A DNA stretch of 63,759 bases, from positions 1 through 63,759 of the forward strand of contig NZ_JACJLE010000021.1 in the NCBI RefSeq assembly GCF_016901995.1, written 5' to 3'. The translations under genes and the position numbers were made by a program. This stretch comes from Bacteroides caecigallinarum. Its GTDB lineage: Bacteria; Bacteroidota; Bacteroidia; Bacteroidales; Bacteroidaceae. Positions 27,227-35,684 of this stretch are shown piece by piece (the stretch's first letter is position 1; each line of letters begins with the position of its first letter). The notes under the pieces are model-generated. The model was given only the letters and a program-made list of their open reading frames with translations, was not told the origin of the DNA and made no database searches.

Positions 27227-28273
27227 ATGAATAAAGTAAGCAGATTTTTCCTTTTAACAGCATTGCTGTTTAGCTTTTTTTCTTGCGGAAAGACTGATGT
27301 TTCGGATAATGGAGTAGTGGATAATCCGACGGGAGGCGATATTGGAGCAGGAAATACAGAAGATGAAGATATTGCGAATTTTAAAATATCAATGAATGTT
27401 ACGGAGTCGTCTAAATATAGCAGGGCTTCTATTGATGAAAATTTACCGGCAAACGGTGCCCAGCTTCAGGTAAGATGGGATAGTGGGGATAAGGTTCGCA
27501 TGATGGTAGGAAGTGCTGCAGATGATGTAACAGCATGTGATTTCACCCTTGTTGGTGGCCCTTCGATAGGTTCCGGTAATTTTGAGTATGTTGGCAGCAG
27601 GGTGGAGACAAATTATTATTACGGTATATATCCACCTATGGAAATAGGCACAAATGGTGAAGTACAATTGAATGTGCCGATAGACGGAACTATAAGTCAG
27701 GCTGCGGCAGATGATTCACGACATTTGGGACAGTTCAGACCAATGTATTCACCACCAGTACGCAATGAGGAAGGTGGCAATGTGCTGACAGGTGTGGTAT
27801 TCAGACATCTCACATCACTTGTCATCTTTAAGGTGACAAACAGTACAGATGAGGCATTCAATCTTAACTCAATAGAAATGTCAACAGCGGATGGAAATGC
27901 AGTGTTTTATTCGTCTGCAACCTTCAATCCGCAGAATCAGACAGAAGCGGTGGTGAAAGGAAGTCCTAATGTATCGGTAGCTTTGGCTTTTGATAATAAT
28001 GGTATGCAGGTCGCTTCTCAGGAAATGAAGAAAGCATATCTGCCGGTACTTCCTTCAGGGGATTTCACCAAATCACAGTTAAGGGTAAGAGCTATTACGG
28101 ATAAAGGTGAATTCATCACAGAGCTTCCTATTGCAGCAAGTGAGACATTGAAAAAGTTCCAGGCAGGTAGCTATTGTATCTTTAACCTGAAGAAAACGAC
28201 AACAGGCTTTACTGTGGAGATGGAGATACAGGGATGGGAAGATGGTGAGATAGTGGATGTTCCAGTAATTTAG
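27227..28273 (+). CDS. Fimbrillin family lipoprotein
   Basis: The 348-residue protein starts at ATG 27227 with a lipoprotein signal (LLTALLFSFFSCGKTD). It has the two-domain transthyretin-like pattern of the fimbrillin/Mfa-like family: VRWDSGDKVRMMV, YYGIYPPMEI, FRHLTSLVIFKVTN, and the C-terminal IQGWEDGEIVDVPV which is very typical. Such proteins are shaft or tip subunits of type V pili, exported as lipoproteins and assembled after Rgp-type cleavage. No other pilus gene (anchor, tip) is beside it, so it may be a stand-alone or accessory subunit. An in-frame ATG at 27206 is too early because it would mask the signal peptide. Confidence 0.85.
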   Translation: MNKVSRFFLLTALLFSFFSCGKTDVSDNGVVDNPTGGDIGAGNTEDEDIANFKISMNVTESSKYSRASIDENLPANGAQLQVRWDSGDKVRMMVGSAADDVTACDFTLVGGPSIGSGNFEYVGSRVETNYYYGIYPPMEIGTNGEVQLNVPIDGTISQAAADDSRHLGQFRPMYSPPVRNEEGGNVLTGVVFRHLTSLVIFKVTNSTDEAFNLNSIEMSTADGNAVFYSSATFNPQNQTEAVVKGSPNVSVALAFDNNGMQVASQEMKKAYLPVLPSGDFTKSQLRVRAITDKGEFITELPIAASETLKKFQAGSYCIFNLKKTTTGFTVEMEIQGWEDGEIVDVPVI

Positions 28274-28402
28274 ATTATCAGAACTTTCGGATAATGAAGT
28301 TGAACATTTATGCGACATTATAGATTATTGTGCCGCATGTTCTCCTAATACCCCCTATAGAAAAATATCGTTATTCACTTTTCGAAATATGGAAGCAGAC
28401 AC

Positions 28403-28438
28403 AAAGATAGCCGCCCTAAAAACTGGACGGCTATCTTT
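28403..28438. terminator. Bidirectional terminator between fimbrillin gene and PUL
   Basis: AAAGATAGCCG pairs perfectly with CGGCTATCTTT around a 14-base loop. It lies between the fimbrillin-like gene and the convergent GH16 gene, the last of the minus-strand PUL operon. Confidence 0.85.
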
Positions 28439-28483
28439 CTTATATCTTATACACTATCCTATTTTCTTAAATAGTATTTTCTT

Positions 28484-29275
28484 TCATTGTATCAGTTTAT
28501 AGACCTTTACCCAGTCCGTTATCATCCGTACGGGCAGTTCTTCAGGATTTGCCTTGCCTACCCATGCTCCTTCTATCTGCATGTCTATTAGTATATAGTA
28601 AGGAGTACCAAACGGGAATTGTCCTTCCTTGTCAGTTTCAATTTTGGGATAGGTATGTGTCGTTTTTCCGTTTACGGAGAAAACTATTTTGTCTGGTAGT
28701 ATCTCTACGCCATATACATTGTACCCATCGCTGTCAATAGCGGCTTTAGCAGTATGTGGAGGGTTTTGTTTTTCATTCAATGTATAAGTATAGTGCGTAT
28801 GTATTGTCTGATGGACAAAATCATCGTGATTAAGCCTTTCCATTATGTCTATTTCTCCACCTTTAGGCCATTCTCCTTTCTCGGGCAACATCCATATAGC
28901 CGGCCATGCTCCCTGTGCGGCTTCAAGTTTTGCCTTAACCTCAACTTTTCCGTAACATATAGAGAATTTTCCTTTTGTGGATATTCCACCCGTTAGAAAT
29001 CGAGCAGTGTCGTTTGGTGCGATTCCTTTGTTTTCAACTCCGTGAAGTATGAGTTTACCTTTTTTTACTTCATACAAAGTTTCATTGTCCGACATGTATT
29101 TTCTCCAGTCTGATTTACCTCTTGTGATCTTACTCCATTTTCCGGTATTGATAGATTTTCCTTTGAAATCTTCTTCCCAGATCAGTTCATAATCATTCTT
29201 TCCTCCCCGGGCATAAGTCACGGGGAGAGAAAGAAGATAAAGAAATATAATCAATAACCCTTTTATTATATTCAT
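28484..29275 (-). CDS. Glycoside hydrolase family 16 (endo-beta-glycanase)
   Basis: The 263-residue protein has a signal peptide (IFLYLLSLPVTYA) and one GH16 jelly-roll domain. The catalytic ExDxxE motif is EIDIME, with nucleophile Glu141, Asp143 and acid/base Glu146; GAWPAIWMLP just before it is also typical. GH16 enzymes cleave beta-1,3/1,4-glucans and galactans. Some Bacteroides members act as endo-O-glycanases on poly-LacNAc in mucins and keratan sulfate. With two GH20, GH2, GH29 and sulfatases in the locus I infer the latter type. It is the last gene of the susC operon, 45 bp after a GH20 gene. Confidence 0.9.
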   Translation of the reverse strand: MNIIKGLLIIFLYLLSLPVTYARGGKNDYELIWEEDFKGKSINTGKWSKITRGKSDWRKYMSDNETLYEVKKGKLILHGVENKGIAPNDTARFLTGGISTKGKFSICYGKVEVKAKLEAAQGAWPAIWMLPEKGEWPKGGEIDIMERLNHDDFVHQTIHTHYTYTLNEKQNPPHTAKAAIDSDGYNVYGVEILPDKIVFSVNGKTTHTYPKIETDKEGQFPFGTPYYILIDMQIEGAWVGKANPEELPVRMITDWVKVYKLIQ

Positions 29276-29320
29276 GTTAGTTCTTGCTTTCTTTTAGATG
29301 TATCTTTCTGTTCGGCTGTA

Positions 29321-31330
29321 TTATTTATTTTCAGTATGTCTGTACGAAATATTCTTGATATCACCTTTGAAACCCATGTATTCGTCACCAATGGTTTTGA
29401 GTGGGAATATCAGTGTCTCTACATACCAGAATTTGTCTTTTCTGTTATGCTTGAAGTTATATACCTCGCGTGTACGTCCTTCCAGTCTTTCAATCTTTTT
29501 CCCATTAACAAAGAGTGTAGTACCTTTCACATCGCCTTCAATGCGTATTTTCGTCCATTCACTGGCAGGCAGACGATAATCGTGGAATACGAACTCATAA
29601 CCATCGCGTCTGAAAGCAAATTTGCCTGTGTTCTGCCAGTTTGTTACAAATTCAGAGTGAGGCCCCTTGAAAAGTATTCCATCTATGGCAGGCACACTGT
29701 CAGTGCGTATATCAAATTCTACAGCATATGGATAACCTATTTCATTTATTTTTGTGGCAACTTTAGTCTTTCCGTCTATTGACAGAATTTTATTATTTTC
29801 TATAAGGTTACCGCCTTTCTCTACTTTTGCCATCAAATTTACTCCCGGGGCTTCCGGAGTAGTTTGGCACAATTTCTCAAATTCCTTGTAAGAAACATTT
29901 TTGCTATTCTCGCCTTTCCATAACTTATCAGAAACAAGCTGTATTGCAGGGAAGCATCTGAAATGTACATCCTGTTGGCTTACACCGTTGCCAACCCTGT
30001 CGTTCCATACTGCCAGCATCGCTCCGAGGAAGTTAGGGTTACCTTCTTCTATAGTTTCGTCTTTTCTCATCATTTCAGGACGCCAGTTATTGTATAGCCA
30101 TTCATATTCCAAAAAGTCATGGTAATAGTTTACTGCAGGAACTAAATACAAGAACCAGTCGCAAAGGTTGACTACTTTTGCTCCTGTAGCAAGTGAAGTC
30201 TTTACATCCATCCAGTTGGCGTTCCATGCACTGATTACACAGTCTTCAAGGTTTACTTTTGTTTCACCTTTCATTATTTTCAAACTGCCCCAAACTCTCG
30301 GAGTCTTACCGTATTTTTTTATCAGCTTTACATAATGATTTGTAAAATGCCTGAACTGTTCTGCTTCTTTTAAATTGTATTCGTCGGTACCGATATGTAC
30401 TTCAGGACCAATGAATACAGGATTTTCTCCACTAAGATATTCGTCGAAAAGTGAATCGACAAAGTCATAAACTTCTTTTTTATAAAGATCAAGATGGTCG
30501 GCTCCATATTCCTTATTGTCGGCTGCAAGTCGTGGATCGTAGTGAGTGAAAGCCAAAGAATGCGCAGGGACATCGATTTCAGGGATAATGGTTATACCAT
30601 ATTTTGCTGCCATTTTCTGAAGTTCGCGGAACTCTTCCTTTGTGTATGATCCGTCTTTTGCCGTAAGTCCTGGATATCTGTCACTTTCCAGACGGAAAGC
30701 CGAATATGTCTTGTTCCAGTCGTTGCCTGAAAATTCAACGAATCCGTTGTCGTTCAGGTGAATCTGTAATTCGTTCATTTTGTAGAAAGAAAGAATCTTC
30801 ACGTAGTTTTTAAGAAAATCCATAGAGAAGAACTTTCTTGCTACGTCTATCATAAATCCGCGATTGCTGTATTTCGGGAAGTCTATTGCTTTTCCCTTTT
30901 GAAGACCGTCGGGCTGGTTATATATCATCTGCAGTAGCGTTCTGGTTCCCCAAAATACGCCCTTTGCCGTATTGGCTTCGATTTCTATCTTATCACCTAT
31001 TGAACATTCATAACCTTCGCAGCCCAAACGGTCTTTCTCTTTTCCTATTGATAAAGAAATGTCACCTTTACCGGCTTTAAGTCCAGTAGTAACGCTATAT
31101 TCGTATCCCATCATCTCTTTCAAGTCATCTTTTAGTATAAGAGCCGTCTGCATCAGCATTCCAGAGTCTTTTTTACTTACGACTATTGTTCCGGTTTGTT
31201 TTGGAATAAATTTCCCGTTTTGTTTTTTCCAACTTTGCAGAGCTGGAATTACTTTTGGAATGTCGTTTCCAGCAAAGCAAGAGATGCCGAAAAGACACGT
31301 TATAACTATTATCAATGTTTTCTTTATCAT
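29321..31330 (-). CDS. Glycoside hydrolase family 20 beta-N-acetylhexosaminidase with C-terminal beta-sandwich
   Basis: GH20 enzymes release terminal GlcNAc or GalNAc by substrate-assisted catalysis. The 669-residue chain has a signal sequence (either type I or lipobox-like GISC). It has the GH20 N-terminal alpha/beta domain and a barrel from about residue 155 (RGFMIDVARKFFSMDFLKNYV in part, EIDVPAHSLAFTHYDP). The catalytic Asp-Glu pair is in HIGTDEYN, where Thr replaces the usual Gly before the pair. The last 160 residues look like a concanavalin-type sandwich (GILFKGPHSEFV, LFVNGKKIERLEG), perhaps for sugar binding. It differs clearly from the second GH20 next door, so a different linkage is likely. 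Confidence 0.9.
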   Translation of the reverse strand: MIKKTLIIVITCLFGISCFAGNDIPKVIPALQSWKKQNGKFIPKQTGTIVVSKKDSGMLMQTALILKDDLKEMMGYEYSVTTGLKAGKGDISLSIGKEKDRLGCEGYECSIGDKIEIEANTAKGVFWGTRTLLQMIYNQPDGLQKGKAIDFPKYSNRGFMIDVARKFFSMDFLKNYVKILSFYKMNELQIHLNDNGFVEFSGNDWNKTYSAFRLESDRYPGLTAKDGSYTKEEFRELQKMAAKYGITIIPEIDVPAHSLAFTHYDPRLAADNKEYGADHLDLYKKEVYDFVDSLFDEYLSGENPVFIGPEVHIGTDEYNLKEAEQFRHFTNHYVKLIKKYGKTPRVWGSLKIMKGETKVNLEDCVISAWNANWMDVKTSLATGAKVVNLCDWFLYLVPAVNYYHDFLEYEWLYNNWRPEMMRKDETIEEGNPNFLGAMLAVWNDRVGNGVSQQDVHFRCFPAIQLVSDKLWKGENSKNVSYKEFEKLCQTTPEAPGVNLMAKVEKGGNLIENNKILSIDGKTKVATKINEIGYPYAVEFDIRTDSVPAIDGILFKGPHSEFVTNWQNTGKFAFRRDGYEFVFHDYRLPASEWTKIRIEGDVKGTTLFVNGKKIERLEGRTREVYNFKHNRKDKFWYVETLIFPLKTIGDEYMGFKGDIKNISYRHTENK

Positions 31331-31351
31331 GGTATTAGTGAAATTTATTGT

Positions 31352-33670
31352 TTACTTTATAATTATCTCATCAAAACAGAATTTTGAAATCTGACCTGGT
31401 CGCATGAAATGATCTTCAGGTATCAGTCCGGCATGTTTGGCAGTAATCTTGACGTATGTAGCACTGGTTTTTTCTCCTTCGAAAACTATATCTTCTACGA
31501 AGTTCCCTTCATGGAATATTTCTTGTTCAGAAAATTCTCTTTCTCCGTACAGTTTGAATGATTTGTTATCATCAGAGATCTCTACTTTGATACTTTTAGG
31601 CTTATGCACTCCCATGCCGTAGTTTGTGAGGCATCCTATTCCGATACTTTCTATTTCTTCTGTACCTTTAAGGTATATGGTAAACACTGCGTCAGAGTTT
31701 GCCCATGTGCACCATTCAAAGTCCGATTGTCTTTTACTTCCTCTGACACCGTTAGTTAGCAAAAATATATCTTTATTTCCATTTTCTACAGTTTTTCCGG
31801 TTGCCTTGTTGAAATCAATCTTTAAAGAAAGAGTCTCACCCATCTGTTTGCCGTTCTTGAAAGAAGCTACATTGATAACAGTACTTTCTTTTACAGGAAA
31901 ATCTGATGACACTAAATTTGATTTTGCATTAGGTTCACTGCCGTCTGTGGTATATCTTTTTTCTACGTCAGTACGTTCGCATTGCAGATTGACGTTGACA
32001 CAACCATCGGCAGGTGTGCATTTATGCTGGATATTATACATAGACTTTGCATATCGTACACCTTTTACATCAAGATGAGTCAGGAAGTTATCCAATCCTT
32101 TTTGAAAGTTTTCCCAGTCGGATGTACCTTTCTTTCTCCATGCCATGTCAGCCAGGGCTGCAAGACGAGGGAAAATCATGTAAGTTACATCTTCTGCACT
32201 GTTACAGAACTCTGTCCACATTGAAGCTTGTACTCCCATCAACAGATCTTCATAGCCTTTTTCCCAGTTATCCTGTACAGGTTCGTATGCATAGATATCT
32301 TTCATAAGGTTGTTCCCGAAATAAGTTACCGGCTCGAACCATTGAGGTCCCTGATATCTGATGAGATAAAGTAATCTGGCTGGAGTGAGTATGAATTTGT
32401 GTCCCTCAGCGGCAGCTTTCAGTGCGGCATTTCCGTATCCCTGCCATCCGAATATCACGGTTCCGTCTGGTACTCTGCTGTTTGTCAGCTCGTCCCATCC
32501 CATCATTTTCTTTCCGTTAGCTTTTACGTAATCGCTCATTCTCTGCATGAAATATCCCTGCAGGTCTTCTACGTGGGTAATTCCTTCCTGTTTCATTCTT
32601 TTTTTACATAGTGGGCATGTTTGCCAATAGAACTTGTTGGCTTCATCTCCACCCATGTGGATATATTCCGAAGGGAACAGTTCGGCTACCTCTTTAATCA
32701 CATCGCTCAAAAAATCGAAAGTTTTTTCATTGCCGGCACAGTAAATTATTTCAGTGTCGCGTCCACCAAGGCCAGGAAGAACATTTATTTCCTTTTTTAC
32801 ATTAGGACATGCCAATTTCGGATATGATGCCAATGCTGCACATGAGTGAGCCGGGACGTCAATCTCAGGAATGATTTCTATCTGTCTTTCTGATGCATAT
32901 CTGATAATTTCCTTCAAATCTTCCTGAGTGTAGAAGCCACCTACAGTACAACTCTCGCCCTCTTGTCTGTTTCTTCTTCCGTAGAAAGGAGTATCACCTC
33001 TGTCAGGACGCCATGCTCCAACTTCTGTCAGACGTGGATATTTCTTTATTTCAAGTCTCCAGCCTGTATCGTCTGTAAGGTGCAGATGAAGCTTGTTTAG
33101 CTTCAGCATAGCCATACAGTCTATCGTTTTTATCAAATCATCTTTTGGTAAAAAATAGCGGGCAACGTCTATCATCAGCCCTCTGTAACCGAATCTGGGT
33201 CCGTCGTTTATATCCATTGCCTGTACATACCATTCCTGGCTTGAGCTTGCTTCAGAGGCTTCAATTTGTGGTGGAAGTACCATTCTAAGAGTTTGTACAG
33301 CATAAAAGAAACCGCTTCGGTCTGAAGCCGAAATAATTATGCCCTTGTCGTCCACTTTCATCCTGTACGACTCTTTCTCTACAGTGCTGTCTGCTATGAA
33401 GCGGATTGCTGCGTTTTTATCTTCTGTTACTTTTATTTTGAAGCCTGCAGCGGATTCGAAAAGCGAAGAAAGATATTCAGCTACAGTTTTCTGATCATTT
33501 CCGGTTGCATATATTGAAGTTCGGGAAGTAATGCAGTAACCTTTGCCTTCCGTCACAGCCGATTCTACCGGTGAGGGGATGATTACCCGTTCTTCGGCTT
33601 GCCTGCATCCTGTTGCGGCTAAACATATTGCCATGGCTATTAGTGCACCGGAAAATAAATTCTTTTTCAT
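31352..33670 (-). CDS. Glycoside hydrolase family 20 beta-hexosaminidase, lipoprotein
   Basis: The start at 33670 (MKKNLFSG) is chosen over 33676; a lipobox (CLAATGCRQ) follows, so the enzyme is probably surface or periplasm anchored. The 772-residue protein has the GH20 N-terminal domain and a barrel with RYFLPKDDLIKTIDCMA, HLTDDTGWRLEIKKYP, EIDVPAHSCAALASYP and the classic HMGGDEANKFYW catalytic Asp-Glu motif. After the barrel come a chitobiase-type C-terminal domain (TDGSEP) and an F5/8-type carbohydrate-binding sandwich (KVEISDDNKSFK). It follows susD with a hairpin at 33702-33745 in between. Confidence 0.94.
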   Translation of the reverse strand: MKKNLFSGALIAMAICLAATGCRQAEERVIIPSPVESAVTEGKGYCITSRTSIYATGNDQKTVAEYLSSLFESAAGFKIKVTEDKNAAIRFIADSTVEKESYRMKVDDKGIIISASDRSGFFYAVQTLRMVLPPQIEASEASSSQEWYVQAMDINDGPRFGYRGLMIDVARYFLPKDDLIKTIDCMAMLKLNKLHLHLTDDTGWRLEIKKYPRLTEVGAWRPDRGDTPFYGRRNRQEGESCTVGGFYTQEDLKEIIRYASERQIEIIPEIDVPAHSCAALASYPKLACPNVKKEINVLPGLGGRDTEIIYCAGNEKTFDFLSDVIKEVAELFPSEYIHMGGDEANKFYWQTCPLCKKRMKQEGITHVEDLQGYFMQRMSDYVKANGKKMMGWDELTNSRVPDGTVIFGWQGYGNAALKAAAEGHKFILTPARLLYLIRYQGPQWFEPVTYFGNNLMKDIYAYEPVQDNWEKGYEDLLMGVQASMWTEFCNSAEDVTYMIFPRLAALADMAWRKKGTSDWENFQKGLDNFLTHLDVKGVRYAKSMYNIQHKCTPADGCVNVNLQCERTDVEKRYTTDGSEPNAKSNLVSSDFPVKESTVINVASFKNGKQMGETLSLKIDFNKATGKTVENGNKDIFLLTNGVRGSKRQSDFEWCTWANSDAVFTIYLKGTEEIESIGIGCLTNYGMGVHKPKSIKVEISDDNKSFKLYGEREFSEQEIFHEGNFVEDIVFEGEKTSATYVKITAKHAGLIPEDHFMRPGQISKFCFDEIIIK

Positions 33671-33701
33671 TATCATAAATAAATTTTCTTTGTATTAAAT
33701 G

Positions 33702-33745
33702 AAAATGAGCCGGTGAACCTGCAGCCAAGTCCGCCGACTCATTTT
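33702..33745 (-). other. Intergenic hairpin between susD and GH20 (partial terminator or attenuator)
   Basis: AAAATGAGCCGG and CCGACTCATTTT form a 12-bp stem (one G-U pair in the transcript) with a 20-base loop. No long T run follows on the minus strand. It may lower transcription past susD or protect the susCD message. Confidence 0.6.
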
Positions 33746-33786
33746 CTATATATGACAATCAATTACACATTTTGTGTACTTAGGCA

Positions 33787-35646
33787 TTAATAACCGAAGT
33801 TATTTTCGGTAATACCAGGATTGTTGTCTCTTTCTGTATCAGGAATAGGAAGTAACAGATTCTTTTTCAAGAATTCTTCTGTAAGGTTACCTTCGTTGTA
33901 AATACGGTCAGTCCATTTTTGTGATGACGATTTATAGTAAGCATCTGAAACTTTTGTTATTTCATGATTGTTGTGGTATTCTAGTGCCTTCTTAAGGAAT
34001 TCTGTACCGCGTATTCTCATCATTTCGTACATATCAGGTTCGCCAAACAGCTCGATTATACGTTCGAAATAAAGTTTTTCACGTACTTGATCTTTGGTCA
34101 GATCTTTTGACCAGTCAGCAGGTTCAGTAGCAGGAGCTGCTGTCTGTGCTGAGCGTCGTGCACGGGCTAATACTTTATTTGCCAGTTCAATAGCTTTGTC
34201 TTTCTGATCGAGTTCGTTATATACATCAGCCATTAATAACAGCATTTCTGCATATCTGTACACCATCAGATTCTTATGTGAAGCTGTACCCTGCTGGTTT
34301 TGGTCGTATAGTTTTGCATGTGCCGGCCATGCGTTCTGATTTCCGTTTTCTGCAAAAGTTTTTCTAATACCTTTCAAAGCTTGAATTTCAGCCTTTTCTC
34401 TAGGAGATGCATTTTCTGGAATTTGTAGTCCTTCCATATATTCCAAGCTTGGGTTTGCAGGATTTTCAAACTTGTCATATGGTAGTACTCCTACATAGAT
34501 TTTATCTTCCACGTCTTTTCCATCTTTCTGAATCTTTTCATAAATAGGCTTCTTATCATTATCTTCTCCAATCTGAATCTTATATGTGAAATAAGGATAG
34601 TAGTAAACGCTGTCGTTTGCAGATGGTTTGTCGCCTACCTGAGGTTTTGGATTAGCCTGGTTGTTTCCGGTTCTTTTTCTGTGTACAGTAAGGAATGTTG
34701 CGTCGATACGTGGATCACCCGGATACATGCTTTGGTGCATATCGTATGCTGATTTTGTAGCACGGTAAGTACTCCAGTTTACACCTGTAGTAGAAGATGT
34801 AGGTGAGAAACGGTTACTTGCACGGTTGAAACAGTTTGTTGAAGTAACACTGAAGTTTATCTGGAAAATAGATTCTTTGGAACTTGAAACCCAATCGCCG
34901 AACAAATCTGCAAAATTATTTTCAAGGTCATAGATATTGTTGTCATATACTTCATCAAACTTAGTTTTAGCGTTAGTCCAGTTTTCCTGAGGATTGATGC
35001 CTGTAGCAGCCATACGGTAATATACTTTACCCATGAATGCTTTTACTGCCCATGAATTTGCACGACCTACGCTTGATTTTGGATCAATGCTTTCTGCATC
35101 TTTAAGATCGTCTATTACATGTCCAAGAACTTCAGCAGCAGGTGTACGTCCTATTGTGATACCTTCTGAAGTTGATGCAGAAGTCTTGAAAGGAACGTCA
35201 CCAAATAAAGATACCAGATTATAGTATGCCATAGCACGTAAGAATTTAGCTTCTCCGCTGTACTGTTTCTTTATGTCATCAGAAAGACCGCTATTATTCA
35301 GATTTTCCAAATAAGCGTTAACCTCTGAAATAACCTTGTACATGGCATTCCATGTAGTTGATATAAGACCGTCACTTGATAGGGACTGCAGGCTTACTAT
35401 TCCATCGCTACCACTTCTTTGTGACCATCCAAAGCCGGAACCGCTTATTGGAATTTCCTGCCAGTGTTGGCCGTATGCCGCAGTTGTACTCATGTAAGAA
35501 TAGCATCCTAGCAATGCTAATTCAGCGTTACTGCCATTAGAGAACACTATTTTATTGTTCTGCGTATATAGCGGATTTTCGTCCAGACATGACGACATGC
35601 AGCATGCCGCAGAAAGTGATAATATCAGATATTTAATATTTTTCAT
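33787..35646 (-). CDS. SusD/RagB-like outer-membrane glycan-binding lipoprotein
   Basis: SusD-like proteins form a lid on the SusC-like transporter and capture glycan at the surface. The 619-residue product has a lipobox (CCMSSCLDENP). The SusD N-terminal domain follows (LLGCYSYMSTTAAYGQHW, SEVNAYLENLNNSGLSD, AKFLRAMAYYNLVSLFGDVPF), then TPR-like helices. The C-terminal RagB/SusD domain ends with LLPIPDTERDNNPGITENNFGY. It is 38 bp downstream of the SusC-like gene, and the pair is the core of the PUL. Confidence 0.95.
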   Translation of the reverse strand: MKNIKYLILSLSAACCMSSCLDENPLYTQNNKIVFSNGSNAELALLGCYSYMSTTAAYGQHWQEIPISGSGFGWSQRSGSDGIVSLQSLSSDGLISTTWNAMYKVISEVNAYLENLNNSGLSDDIKKQYSGEAKFLRAMAYYNLVSLFGDVPFKTSASTSEGITIGRTPAAEVLGHVIDDLKDAESIDPKSSVGRANSWAVKAFMGKVYYRMAATGINPQENWTNAKTKFDEVYDNNIYDLENNFADLFGDWVSSSKESIFQINFSVTSTNCFNRASNRFSPTSSTTGVNWSTYRATKSAYDMHQSMYPGDPRIDATFLTVHRKRTGNNQANPKPQVGDKPSANDSVYYYPYFTYKIQIGEDNDKKPIYEKIQKDGKDVEDKIYVGVLPYDKFENPANPSLEYMEGLQIPENASPREKAEIQALKGIRKTFAENGNQNAWPAHAKLYDQNQQGTASHKNLMVYRYAEMLLLMADVYNELDQKDKAIELANKVLARARRSAQTAAPATEPADWSKDLTKDQVREKLYFERIIELFGEPDMYEMMRIRGTEFLKKALEYHNNHEITKVSDAYYKSSSQKWTDRIYNEGNLTEEFLKKNLLLPIPDTERDNNPGITENNFGY

Positions 35647-35684
35647 GACTTATGTTCTTTGTAGGTTATTGTTATATTATTGAT

